Below are positions 43,107-51,815 of a stretch of 64,000 nt of DNA, piece after piece. The notes below the pieces were generated by a model. The model was not told the DNA's origin. It was given only the letters and a program-made list of their open reading frames with translations, and did not search any database. Position 1 is the first letter of the stretch. Each line of letters opens with the position of its first letter. Source of the DNA: Candidatus Borrarchaeum weybense (GTDB lineage Archaea > Asgardarchaeota > Sifarchaeia > Borrarchaeales > Borrarchaeaceae); assembly GCA_019057385.1 (NCBI GenBank), contig JAHQJS010000004.1:808585-872584 (forward strand), given 5' to 3'. Position numbers and translations under genes: made by a program.

Positions 43107-44402
43107 CTACAAACCGTATTGCTCTTTTACAAGATTAGCGATTCCCATCTGTTCCAGACGTGCCATTGGGACGAGACTAGAGATGTGAACGACACCTGGA
43201 AGTCGACCGATTTCAATGCCGCCGGTGATAGTTACACGGTTCTTCACTTCGTTTATGTCCATAGAGCATAACTGTGCCATTCGTTCGAGACCGTTCATTG
43301 TTGCAGCATTGAGATCTCCACCTGTGCCCACTACAGATATAGGGGCAACTGCGGTTTGAAGTTCAAGGTTATATTTCTTAGCTACGGATCGCGCGATCTC
43401 CAGTTCATTACTAGAAGGCAATCTTGCTAATGGCGGTAGATCTTCCATCTTTGGTATCAATATCGGACCATCATTCCCCAATTTCTTAATAACTTCAACA
43501 CCCATAGTGACCTCAGCAGAAACGTCCGTCGTGTGACCAGAAATCTCTCCATCACCCTGCATCGCATGTACATCGCCTACAACTATGCCAGCTCTATCCA
43601 CTTTAACAGGTGCGATAACAATTGTTCCTTCACCAACTGTATCAACGTCCATGTGTGAATCGCTACGTAACGCTAGCTCTTCTGCTGTAATAGCATGGTC
43701 GTGAGGAGCTCCTATAAGAAACGTACCAAAGTCCCCGGCGTTATGACTGCTGGGCATTTCAACACCAGGTAATGTTCCAAAGTTTCCTAGCATTGGTCGT
43801 ACCTTAGATATAATGCCGGCTGGTGTATCTGCCAAAGCTAAAAGCAATATCGAATGGCATGTAAAACCTGCAGGTGCTGCTGCATATTCTTTTGCGTTTC
43901 TAGCTATATCTTCCGCTGTGGCTTTGTCAACAGTCACTCCAACAGTACGACCATCGTCAAACACCATAGTATAGCCATTTGTTACATCAAATGCAGATAC
44001 AGGCGTATCACAATCGGCACATCGAATTGCATCCTTACCAGTTCCCTTCACAACGGTGTTAGGGTTTACTTTTCCACATCCCGGACATTTCTTAGCTACA
44101 AAGGGATCACCAACATAACTTCCTTCTCGAGCAGTTTCTGTACCAGAAGCTGCTGCCTTAGAAGTGATCGAGATTTTCTTAATTTTGAGAACTAAGCCGT
44201 CTCCAACAGCTGCACCCTCAACAGCTACGGGTCGTGAAATTGTATGACCACTTCTGATTTCTGGCGTGATCATGGGTCCATAACAGGCTGGTTCAGTACC
44301 CGTTGTTAAAACGCCTCCATCCCTCACGGGGCCAAGCATATCAGTTTTAGGTCCGATCAAGTCTACAAATTCACTAACATAAACGGTATCTGATGCGACC
44401 AT
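43107..44402 (-). CDS. Acetamidase/formamidase family amidohydrolase with internal zinc-ribbon-like insert
   Basis: This 431-residue protein belongs to the FmdA_AmdA family (formamide or acetamide to carboxylate plus ammonia): AVEGAAVGDGLVLKI (about 60-74), LGNFGTLPG (about 204), GDVHAMQGDGEISGHTTDVSAEVTMGVEVI (about 278-307) and TGGDLNAATMNGLERMAQL near the end. Unusually, residues about 104-134 hold CPGC-KVNPNTVVKGTGKDA-RCADC, two CxxC pairs spaced as in a zinc ribbon. The gene is flanked by tnpB remnants pointing inward and has its own terminator. It probably supplies ammonia from small amides. Confidence 0.88.
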   Translation of the reverse strand: MVASDTVYVSEFVDLIGPKTDMLGPVRDGGVLTTGTEPACYGPMITPEIRSGHTISRPVAVEGAAVGDGLVLKIKKISITSKAAASGTETAREGSYVGDPFVAKKCPGCGKVNPNTVVKGTGKDAIRCADCDTPVSAFDVTNGYTMVFDDGRTVGVTVDKATAEDIARNAKEYAAAPAGFTCHSILLLALADTPAGIISKVRPMLGNFGTLPGVEMPSSHNAGDFGTFLIGAPHDHAITAEELALRSDSHMDVDTVGEGTIVIAPVKVDRAGIVVGDVHAMQGDGEISGHTTDVSAEVTMGVEVIKKLGNDGPILIPKMEDLPPLARLPSSNELEIARSVAKKYNLELQTAVAPISVVGTGGDLNAATMNGLERMAQLCSMDINEVKNRVTITGGIEIGRLPGVVHISSLVPMARLEQMGIANLVKEQYGL

Positions 44403-44520
44403 TTAGTTTCCTCCTACATTTTTCTTTTTAAATCACCTAAAAAACGAGGTGTGAAGTATTACTATGGCATATCAGATATATAACACCAACATCTGTTGCA
44501 TGTGGTTATTTTTTGTAGTA

Positions 44521-44650
44521 GTGAACTACCACCCTACAAGTAAGCTGGCTTCCTGAATCATCCATTCCCCAGCGGGACATGTCAAACAGTCTCTACGGGC
44601 AGTCCCTGCCCTGAACGTGATATGAATGTGAGAACTGGCGAGTGTTATCT
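44521..44650 (-). pseudogene. tnpB 3'-end remnant with omega-RNA end, leftward
   Basis: Read leftward the sequence codes for AGTARRDCLTCPAG-EWMIQEASLLVGW-stop, which resembles the C-terminal end of tnpB proteins (GTAR... MxQEA-x). GAAGCCAGCTTACTTG...GGTGGTAGTTCAC follows, the typical 3' end of these elements. The rest of the gene is gone. It faces the other remnant at 42667-42989, with the acetamidase gene between them. Confidence 0.6.
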
Positions 44651-44729
44651 CAGTTCAATTCTACTTAGAATCTCTGCAAAACCGTATTTGAAGATTAGGG
44701 AGTATCGTGAAAGTGAAAAAAGTAACACA

Positions 44730-44773
44730 CGCAATTCATCCCCCCAACACGTTGAGGGGGTCTTCTTGCGGAG
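44730..44773 (+). repeat. Solitary IS end like the right end of the IscB element
   Basis: CGCAATTCAT, a hairpin CCCCC(C)AAC/GTT(GA)GGGGG and TCTTCTTGCGGAG match the right end of the IscB element at 38669-38710 outside the hairpin stems. No iscB is adjacent. Confidence 0.65.
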
Positions 44774-45043
44774 ACATGATAATCCCGAATAAACGTGAGA
44801 TTCTTTACGTGGTACAAATAGAAGTTTTTACAGAAACCGAAATATTTTTTAATTCATTATGTTTTTCGATAATAGACAGAATTAAAAAAATTACTCACAC
44901 GAATAGTAATTGTTGTAACGCAAATTTTAAATTGCGTTCAGAAATTGCCTACTAGAAATGAGAGGTTGATTCATAGAAATCAAATGAAACATCTCTTAAA
45001 TACTTATAATTGAAGTCAATATAATGACAAAAGAGGTATACAA
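44774..45043. other. Intergenic region upstream of the AdoMet synthetase gene
   Basis: This 270-bp AT-rich gap contains a weak open frame that starts inside the IS end and shows no protein features. A TATA-like CTTAAATACTTATAA at about 44995-45009 probably drives the synthetase gene. Confidence 0.4.
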
Positions 45044-46258
45044 ATGGCGAAATTTCCTGAAGTTTTAGACGTTACATATGCTAATAGTTTACCAGTTTCA
45101 AAGATACCGACAGAAATTGTGGAAAGAAAAGGTGCAGGGCATCCAGATGTACTTTGTGATAAAGCATCAGAAGAATTGAGTATTAAACTCTCTGAATGGT
45201 ATCTGGATACTTTTGGAGCAATTATGCATCACAATGTTGATAAATGCGTCCTTAGCGGCGGACAGTCGAATGCACGGTTTGGAGGTGGAGAAGTTATTGA
45301 ACCAATCTACCTACTGCTTGTTGGCAGGGCTGTCGGAATTGTTGGCGGTGATCGAGCTAATCAAGTGCCGATTGGTAAGCTGGCGGTACGACATACAAAG
45401 CGATGGCTCGCTGATACGCTTCCGCATTTAGATGTTGATGGCGATATCATTATTGATTATAAAATTCGAAGTGGAAGCACTGACTTGGTGGGGAACTTTG
45501 AAGAAGGCGTGGACGTCCCACGTTCGAATGATACTTCTATTGGAGTTGGTTATGCTCCTTTTACTGATTTAGAGCGCTTAACATACGAGTCTGAAATGCT
45601 TCTTAACTCACGAAAAGTTAAGTATCGATTCCCTGAAATTGGCGAGGATATCAAGGTCATGGGAGTTCGTAGAAACGATAAAATACAACTTACCGTTGCA
45701 AATGCTATCATCTCAAGTGTATGTCCTGATGCAGATCACTATATGAGCGTAAAGGATGATATTAAGGAACTCGTCTTGAGACAATCTGCTGATATTACTG
45801 ACAAGGAAGTTATTGTAAAAGTGAATACCGCTGATGATCCCAGCGCAGGAATCTACTATCTGACGTGCACAGGTACGAGTGCTGAACATGGAGATGACGG
45901 TCAAGTTGGCAGGGGTAATCGCTCAAATGGCTTGATTACTCCAAAACGTCCTATGACACTAGAAGCTGCTGCTGGTAAGAACCCTATAAGTCATGTTGGC
46001 AAAACGTATAATGTAGCAGCACGCAGAATTTGTAATAAAATAGTGGATGAACTTACAGAAGTCACAGACGCTTCGTGTTGCATCGTTTCAGAAATCGGGT
46101 GCCCCATCACAGAGCCTCAGGTTCTTGAAGTAGAACTACATGCAGGGAATTCAAGTCCCGAAATCAATTCCACAGTTGCCTCAATTGCTGAAGAAGTTAT
46201 GAATGAATTGCCAACAATCTGGCGTGGATTCCTTAATCGTCAATATGAACTTTATTGA
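45044..46258 (+). CDS. mat: S-adenosylmethionine synthetase, archaeal type
   Basis: This 404-residue protein is the archaeal class of methionine adenosyltransferase (ATP plus methionine to AdoMet), distinct from bacterial MetK. Family blocks: ERKGAGHPDVLCDKASEELS (about 28-47), HHNVDKCVLSGGQSNARFGGGEV, GRAVGIVGGDRANQVPIGKLAVRHTKRWL, GVGYAPFTDLERLTYESE, GTSAEHGDDGQVGRGNRSNGLITPKRPMTLEAAAGKNPISHVGKTYN. The length is as expected. AGAGGT precedes the ATG. It supplies AdoMet to the radical SAM enzymes and methyltransferases also found in the window. Confidence 0.97.
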   Translation: MAKFPEVLDVTYANSLPVSKIPTEIVERKGAGHPDVLCDKASEELSIKLSEWYLDTFGAIMHHNVDKCVLSGGQSNARFGGGEVIEPIYLLLVGRAVGIVGGDRANQVPIGKLAVRHTKRWLADTLPHLDVDGDIIIDYKIRSGSTDLVGNFEEGVDVPRSNDTSIGVGYAPFTDLERLTYESEMLLNSRKVKYRFPEIGEDIKVMGVRRNDKIQLTVANAIISSVCPDADHYMSVKDDIKELVLRQSADITDKEVIVKVNTADDPSAGIYYLTCTGTSAEHGDDGQVGRGNRSNGLITPKRPMTLEAAAGKNPISHVGKTYNVAARRICNKIVDELTEVTDASCCIVSEIGCPITEPQVLEVELHAGNSSPEINSTVASIAEEVMNELPTIWRGFLNRQYELY

Positions 46259-46405
46259 AGACCGAAATTAAATTTCTTAGCGAGAGCATTTTTCCCTCTA
46301 TTTTTTCTTATTTCTTTTAAAATTTCACTATGGTACTTGTCATAGCCTCATTTGAGTTTTTAAGGTAGTCAAAACTCTTTAAGCCGTCTTTTCTATAGGT
46401 GCAAA

Positions 46406-46447
46406 AGTTTTTTATTAAAGATATACAGTTTTTTATTAAAGATATAC
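46406..46447. repeat. Exact tandem 21-bp repeat upstream of the GTPase gene
   Basis: The unit AGTTTTTTATTAAAGATATAC occurs at 46406-46426 and again at 46427-46447 without mismatch. Its T-rich part and ATTAAAGATATA could be promoter or operator sequence. The GTPase start lies about 100 bp downstream. Confidence 0.85.
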
Positions 46448-46550
46448 AGCGTAATGAATGATATAGAAATTGAAACTAGACTTAATTGCGTAAAACTAAG
46501 TTTAAATTTTTAAACTTGGATTGTCTAACTGTATCGTTGAGGTTCTATTT

Positions 46551-47066
46551 ATGAGCACGCGTTATACATTCAAGTGTATTGTAGCAGGCGATGGGGGTAC
46601 AGGAAAAACAACATTGATTAACAGATATATTACCAAAACATTCTCAGTTGATACAAAGGTCACAATTGGTGCTGGTTTCTATACAAAGACTCTAGAGATA
46701 AATGATTCAATTTTGAAACTTCAAATATGGGACTTCGGAGGCGAAAAACGGTTTCGGTTCATCCTACCCACATACTGCAAAGGCGCACATGGAGTAATTA
46801 TGGCTTTTGATCTTACGCGGCTTCCAACATTAATAGGTCTCGACGAATGGATAGATATCATTAAGAAAAATGCAGCAACAAATCCAAAGATCATTCTTAT
46901 CGGAACAAAGAGTGACTTAGGACAAATAGTAGATGAGGAAATAATCAACGAGTTCCTCGCAAGAAATAAAGACGTTTCTTCATTCTATAAAACAAGTTCA
47001 AAGACTGGAGAAAACATTGAGGTTGTTTTCGAACAAATGGGACAACTATTGCTTGACAGAGTTTAA
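46551..47066 (+). CDS. Ras-like (Rab/Arf-type) small GTPase
   Basis: This 171-residue GTPase has G1 GDGGTGKTT (13-21), G2 Thr38 in KVTIG, G3 WDFGGE (60-65), G4 GTKSD (about 115-119, TKxD instead of NKxD) and G5 TSSKTG (about 149-154). The position of the Ras catalytic Gln61 is Glu65 here, so hydrolysis may need a partner. There is no C-terminal cysteine for lipid attachment. ATG 46551 has GAGG upstream; a longer frame from 46521 is less likely. Expansions of such GTPases are typical of Asgard archaea. A small cysteine protein gene follows in the operon. Confidence 0.92.
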   Translation: MSTRYTFKCIVAGDGGTGKTTLINRYITKTFSVDTKVTIGAGFYTKTLEINDSILKLQIWDFGGEKRFRFILPTYCKGAHGVIMAFDLTRLPTLIGLDEWIDIIKKNAATNPKIILIGTKSDLGQIVDEEIINEFLARNKDVSSFYKTSSKTGENIEVVFEQMGQLLLDRV

Positions 47067-47076
47067 GGTAATAAAA

Positions 47077-47352
47077 ATGCCTGAAAACGAAAAAAAGGTC
47101 GTTGTCTTTTGCAAGATATGTGATTGCTTTGTTTCCATTATATTTTCAAAAAAAGAATTTCTCGAAAAGGCAAAGTTTGATGGTGGACTTGTTTCAGGCA
47201 CATTTTTGCATAAATCAAAGAATAAAGAAGATCCCGCGCATGCTCTCTTAGTTTATTTCGATAAGAATTTCAATCATCGTGGTACAGTATGCTCAAAAGT
47301 AATTAAGACAAAAAGTACAAAACGTACAAAGGGAGAGGAAATGAAGAGGTAG
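47077..47352 (+). CDS. Small GTPase-associated protein with CxxC, 91 residues
   Basis: ATG 47077 has AAGG 9 nt upstream and lies 10 nt after the GTPase stop; the frame is open to 47017 but overlaps the GTPase. The product has VVFCKICDCFVSIIFSKKEFLEKAKFDGGLVSGTFLHK and HALLVYFDKNFNHRGTVCSKV: a CxxC pair, a compact alpha/beta domain and a basic tail (KTKSTKRTKGEEMKR). Small CKIC-type proteins of this kind accompany GTPases in Asgard genomes, as far as I recall; the role (regulator or membrane tether) is unknown. Confidence 0.6.
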   Translation: MPENEKKVVVFCKICDCFVSIIFSKKEFLEKAKFDGGLVSGTFLHKSKNKEDPAHALLVYFDKNFNHRGTVCSKVIKTKSTKRTKGEEMKR

Positions 47353-47511
47353 TCTTCACCGCCCTAAGGTTCCCTATGTTTTCAAAACTTGTTTACTGCA
47401 AGCTGAGTTATTTATGTCTTTTTCTATGTGTTGATGAGAAGGTTTTTAATTTTTTAAGTTTATTGAAGCCGCATAAAAGAAATATATTTTACAATCGATA
47501 AGGGATTGCTT

Positions 47512-48924
47512 TTGAAAATACTTTTAATCAACCCACCTGTTTTTCACGCAAAAGAAGTACGTATCAAATCACGTCTTTTTACCACTGAGAAATATATGAA
47601 TGTGTTTGGAGAGCCGATAGGTCTTATGTATCTTGCAAATTATTTGCAAGCAAATGGGCATGAAGTACAAATTGTTGATGTATCTAATGATAAAATTTGG
47701 AACAATTTACCTGATATAATCCGTAAATCAGGTGAAGATTTAATTGGAATTTCCAGTATGACGACTGGCATTATCGAAGCACTAGAAACTGCTCAAATAT
47801 GTAAAGAAGAGCTTAATGTACCAGTTGTTTTTGGTGGGGCTCATGCCTCTGGGACTCCTGAAACTCTTACTAAACACCCAGCTGTTGATATATCCGTTAT
47901 AGGAGAAGGAGAACAAACATTTGTAGAGTTACTATCCACAATTGAACAAGGGACTTCACTAAAAGAAGTCGATGGAATTTGTTTTAAACACAATGGATCT
48001 ATTGTACGAACCGCCCCAAGGCAGTTGATTGGTGATTTAGACAGTATCCCTTGGCCAGCTCGTGATCTTGTTGATATGAAAAACTATTACATGGACATCT
48101 CGTCACATCGAGGCATCTGGCCTGCTTATACAGTGTTTGCATCACGCGGCTGTCCTTTTAATTGCTCCTTTTGTACCTCTAATATCTGGGGTAGACGTTG
48201 GAGAAAGCGCGACCCAAAAAAGGTAGTAGATGAAATAGAAGCAGTATATGAACAATTTCGTAGACCTGGCATCAAATTTGGAGATTTTGTTTTTAATGTT
48301 GATAAGAATTGGGTAAAGCAAATCTGCAATGAGATATTGAGTAGAGGACTTGATATTAAATGGAGCGCTAAAACAAGCATACATGGGGTTACACCTGAAC
48401 TTCTTGATTTGATGAACCGTTCAGGATGCGTTTTACTGAAATATGGTGGAGAAAGTGCAGATCAAGAGATTTTATCACTTCTAAATAAAAAACAAACTAA
48501 CGATGAAGTCGAAAACGCAATAAAATGGACAAGAGAGGCGGATATTTCACCTCACTTATATTTTCTTGTAGGTGTTCCACAAGAAACAGAAGAATCAAAA
48601 AAACGAACATTTGAATTTGCGAAACGACTTTTTCACAAATATGATGCAAAAATTAAGTTCAGCACTTTGTATGTGTTTCCAGGAACAGAAATTGAAGAAA
48701 TGGCTGGATTAAAGGGGTATGATTATTATACTCCTTTACCCGAAATTGAATCTACTTCACGTGCTCCTTTATACAGTGTTGTTACAGGAATGTACTCTGA
48801 AAACGAAATTAATCGAATACGTGAACGTTACGATAAATATTTCGCAATTCGTTCGGCATGGAGATACGTACGTAGAAATCCTTTTAGTTTACGTAGCTGG
48901 AAGTATATATTCCGCAATCTTTAA
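47512..48924 (+). CDS. B12-binding radical SAM protein
   Basis: This protein of about 470 residues has an N-terminal cobalamin-binding-like domain (ILLINPP start; GLMYLANYLQANGHEVQIVD, about 37-56; VPVVFGGAHASGTPE, VDISVIGEGEQTFVELL about 128-145) and a radical SAM domain with ASRGCPFNCSFCTSNIWG (C-x3-C-x2-C, about 207-224). A C-terminal region with GVPQETEESKKRTFEFAKRL follows. Members carry out methylations, ring contractions and other chemistry on unknown substrates. TTG 47512 has AAGGGA 6 nt upstream. No product pathway is adjacent. Confidence 0.88.
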   Translation: MKILLINPPVFHAKEVRIKSRLFTTEKYMNVFGEPIGLMYLANYLQANGHEVQIVDVSNDKIWNNLPDIIRKSGEDLIGISSMTTGIIEALETAQICKEELNVPVVFGGAHASGTPETLTKHPAVDISVIGEGEQTFVELLSTIEQGTSLKEVDGICFKHNGSIVRTAPRQLIGDLDSIPWPARDLVDMKNYYMDISSHRGIWPAYTVFASRGCPFNCSFCTSNIWGRRWRKRDPKKVVDEIEAVYEQFRRPGIKFGDFVFNVDKNWVKQICNEILSRGLDIKWSAKTSIHGVTPELLDLMNRSGCVLLKYGGESADQEILSLLNKKQTNDEVENAIKWTREADISPHLYFLVGVPQETEESKKRTFEFAKRLFHKYDAKIKFSTLYVFPGTEIEEMAGLKGYDYYTPLPEIESTSRAPLYSVVTGMYSENEINRIRERYDKYFAIRSAWRYVRRNPFSLRSWKYIFRNL

Positions 48925-49036
48925 AAAAAGGTATTCTTTCTTGATCTATATCTCGTATTCTACAAAGGTCTAAAACACTAGGCAAACTTTTGTTTTATCA
49001 GCCTACGGAACTTTATCATTATTTTGGCGAAATATC

Positions 49037-50341
49037 ATGGAATCTTCAGCTGGTTTCAAAGAAAGCGTATACACGGTCAGCACATGCACTCTTGCTATTT
49101 CATCATTTGTAGTAAATCTTGGCTTTGGATTAACGTTGCCCTATTTCCCATTATTTGCTATTGAGTTGGGCGCGAAAGTCTGGCACGTAGGTTTTCTTGT
49201 TACCTCTTTCATTGTGGGGCGTGTTCTATTTAATGACAGGGCCGGAAGGTTTTCAGATAAATACGGGAGGAAACTTATCATCAACCTCGGTGCCCTTGGG
49301 TATGCATTAATTTCGATCGTCATGTTCTTCATCACACACTGGTTACACATGCTGGTACTGAATTTCTTCTGGGGAATGGCTTCCGCTTTTGTTTGGTCGC
49401 CGAGTGAGGCGTGTTTGGTAGATCAGGTCTCACCTAAGAAAAGAGGAGAAGCACTTAGCATGTTTTTCACACTTACTAACTTCGGATGGGTTGGCGGACC
49501 GGCAATAGGGGGTTTAGCGCAACATTATGCTTTCACTACCCTCAATATGTCGATCGCAGACTCGTTTCGCTTCCCATTCTATATAGTCTTTGTACTTTCT
49601 TTACTTTCACTTGTCATTGTGCGTCTTTGTGTCCAAGAAACGCGTGGAAAAGGAACTGCATGCGAAATTTCTGGCCCATCCTTGAAGATTGACAATCCCG
49701 GTGAAGGAAACTCAAAATTACCTAAATATTTGAAAAGAAACCTCTACGTATTTTTCTTCGCTGCATTTGCAAATGGGTTCAGCTGGGCATTCCTTGAGCC
49801 TTTATTGCCCATTTACTTGACCGATAAAATTGGAGCTATTCCTCTTGAGATCGGTATAATCTTTACTACAGCAGGTTTGTGTGGTATATTTGTGAATTAT
49901 CCCTCTGGACGAATGAGTGACAAATTTGGTAGAAAACCACTTATCAGCGTTGGGATGGTCTGCTCGCGAACAGCGACTTTATTAATACCAGCGTTCTCTC
50001 AAACAGCTGCAAATGTAATCGGTGTAATGGGCGTCAGATCTGTCGGTTTTAATGTAAGTCAGCCAGCTCTACGCGCTCTACAAGCAGATCAAGTTCCACA
50101 TGCTCGACGAGGACAATTATTTGGACGAATTGAAATGTTCTTTGATGTCGGAATGATTATAGGTTCTCTTATCTCCCCCCCTCTCTATTCTGCATTTGGA
50201 TCTGTCCCGTTGTTTACTTTATTTGGACATGTCATTCTTGGAGAAATTATACCCTTTGCGATTCCAGCTATTATGGGGATAACGGCATTGGTATGCATTT
50301 TGGTGTTTATCCTTACAAAAAAAGAAAGTGAGGAATGTTAG
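49037..50341 (+). CDS. Major facilitator superfamily transporter
   Basis: This 434-residue protein has 12 predicted membrane helices in two halves. Each half has the MFS motif A: GRFSDKYGRKL (about 72-82) and GRMSDKFGRKP (about 293-303). A central loop (about 208-238) joins the halves. This type is usually a drug or metabolite efflux pump. The substrate is unknown; it stands next to the phosphate regulon but has no visible link to it. Confidence 0.88.
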   Translation: MESSAGFKESVYTVSTCTLAISSFVVNLGFGLTLPYFPLFAIELGAKVWHVGFLVTSFIVGRVLFNDRAGRFSDKYGRKLIINLGALGYALISIVMFFITHWLHMLVLNFFWGMASAFVWSPSEACLVDQVSPKKRGEALSMFFTLTNFGWVGGPAIGGLAQHYAFTTLNMSIADSFRFPFYIVFVLSLLSLVIVRLCVQETRGKGTACEISGPSLKIDNPGEGNSKLPKYLKRNLYVFFFAAFANGFSWAFLEPLLPIYLTDKIGAIPLEIGIIFTTAGLCGIFVNYPSGRMSDKFGRKPLISVGMVCSRTATLLIPAFSQTAANVIGVMGVRSVGFNVSQPALRALQADQVPHARRGQLFGRIEMFFDVGMIIGSLISPPLYSAFGSVPLFTLFGHVILGEIIPFAIPAIMGITALVCILVFILTKKESEEC

Positions 50342-50415
50342 GTTATTATTCTTCATTTTTCATTGCTAAGACGCTGATTTTTCTAAAAAACTCTATTAAT
50401 AATAGAAAAAATCTG

Positions 50416-51423
50416 TTAAGTTTCCTTCGTTTTTATCCCTCGATTAATAACAACCTCAGCAATATCTGCAGAATAATCGACGATTCTTTCTAAACTTGCA
50501 GCGATCGCTGCAAGATTTACCGCCAACTTAGTAGTAGAAGAAGATATTATGGGCTCAATCTTTTCATTGATCATATGCCGAATTTCTTCTTTCTTAAGAA
50601 TCTGCCCATTCGCTTCTTTTAAGTCTCGAGAAAACAATGATTTAAATGCAGTTGAGTAGATCTCTAGCGTTTCTTGACCTAGTTCATACAGCTGTTCCGT
50701 AGGACATTCCAATTCTTCTTGAAGTATTGTATCCCAATTTCTCGCAATCATCACTAAGTGATCACTAATCCGCTCTATAGAGCGAGTTACAGCATAAAAG
50801 TCAATAATTTCTTGTTCTCGGATTCCGATCTGCTTAAGTACCATAGGGTTCCTTAAACCACCCTTCAATTGTTTGATCGCAAGAAAGTATAATCTGTCTA
50901 CAACCTCTTCTTGATTCGTAACTTCCTCCAGAGGTGATTTATTATCAATCATTGATGTCATAATAGTCTTATGCATAGAAGAGGTGAGCAAGAATAAGCG
51001 TCGAATCACTTTCCCTATTGAAAGTTCTTCGAATGACGTTAAATCTTGAAGAACAATTTTGTTCTCGTATTCTTCAATAATTTCAACACCTAAAAGGCGA
51101 TGTACGCGTTTAAGTGTCCTTTTTCTATATTCTGGCGAGATAGGACCTTTAGAATTAATTCGAATTATTTTTGGTCCATTTAAATATTTGGCAATGAGTA
51201 CACGTTCGTATAGATCAATATCCTTAAAATCATCAACATTAATAGACTCTTCGAAAAAATAGTTGTTGCCTGATGTATTAGGTGATAATAAGAGCGACCC
51301 ATCAAGCTTGTCTACAATTGAAACCTCATCTCCTGCTTTTAACCCAATTTTCTTCGCCCAATTTTTTGGAAGTGAAACGATATATGTAGAAGTTCCTGTC
51401 AGCTGAACTTTCCTTCGTTCCAA
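50416..51423 (-). CDS. phoU: AbrB-PhoU archaeal phosphate regulator
   Basis: This 335-residue protein has an N-terminal AbrB/SpoVT swapped-hairpin DNA-binding domain (MERRKVQLTGTSTYIVSLPKNWAKKIGLKAGDEV, residues 1-35) followed by two PhoU helical bundles (about 105-205 and 215-330), the usual archaeal PhoU form. It likely links phosphate status to transcription of the pst genes; the AbrB domain gives it DNA binding directly. The TTG start has GGGGTG upstream. It is divergent from pstS, with CTATA/TATAG motifs between them. Confidence 0.88.
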   Translation of the reverse strand: MERRKVQLTGTSTYIVSLPKNWAKKIGLKAGDEVSIVDKLDGSLLLSPNTSGNNYFFEESINVDDFKDIDLYERVLIAKYLNGPKIIRINSKGPISPEYRKRTLKRVHRLLGVEIIEEYENKIVLQDLTSFEELSIGKVIRRLFLLTSSMHKTIMTSMIDNKSPLEEVTNQEEVVDRLYFLAIKQLKGGLRNPMVLKQIGIREQEIIDFYAVTRSIERISDHLVMIARNWDTILQEELECPTEQLYELGQETLEIYSTAFKSLFSRDLKEANGQILKKEEIRHMINEKIEPIISSSTTKLAVNLAAIAASLERIVDYSADIAEVVINRGIKTKET

Positions 51424-51504
51424 TAATCACACCCCAGAATGTAATCTTGATATTGCCTAAATAGACTAAATAGATGCCTTAGATCACAAGAATCTTATAC
51501 AAAT

Positions 51505-51565
51505 ATATAGATTTTGGAGATGGTATATATATTATACTATAGGTCTATATTTTCTATATACTATT
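51505..51565. promoter_or_regulatory. CTATA/TATAG motif cluster near the phoU promoter
   Basis: Within 60 bp there are TATAG at 51506-51510, the palindrome CTATAG at 51537-51542, and CTATA at 51545-51549 and 51554-51558. Similar motifs occur at 51710-51726 and 52840-52916, always next to phosphate genes. They may bind the AbrB-PhoU protein; some overlap TATA boxes. Confidence 0.5.
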
Positions 51566-51709
51566 AATAAAGAATCTTGACTCAATCTAGCTTACAATCT
51601 ATTGAAAAATCTATGGTATAGATAGAGGCTGAATTTAATAAAAAAGGCCCATTTGAGACTTTTTGCCCATTTCAAATTGATAAAAGATAATTTCACTTTT
51701 ATGTCGCTT

Positions 51710-51726
51710 CTATATATTCTATATAG
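51710..51726. promoter_or_regulatory. Operator-like palindrome before pstS
   Basis: CTATATA-TTC-TATATAG is a perfect inverted repeat (arms of 7, spacer 3), about 90 bp before the pstS start. The half-site TATATAG matches motifs in the array before pstC. Confidence 0.55.
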
Positions 51727-51815
51727 GGGTAAAAAAACTAACAAGGGAAATTTGAAATAGTTTAGCCTTTGATGTGGGGGCAAAACATCAAAAAAATCAT
51801 ACAGAGAGTGAATAC

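Noticed and set aside
44707..44955. 82-codon open frame crossing the solitary IS end
   Set aside because: Its first part is the IS hairpin, and the rest has no recognisable protein pattern or own promoter.
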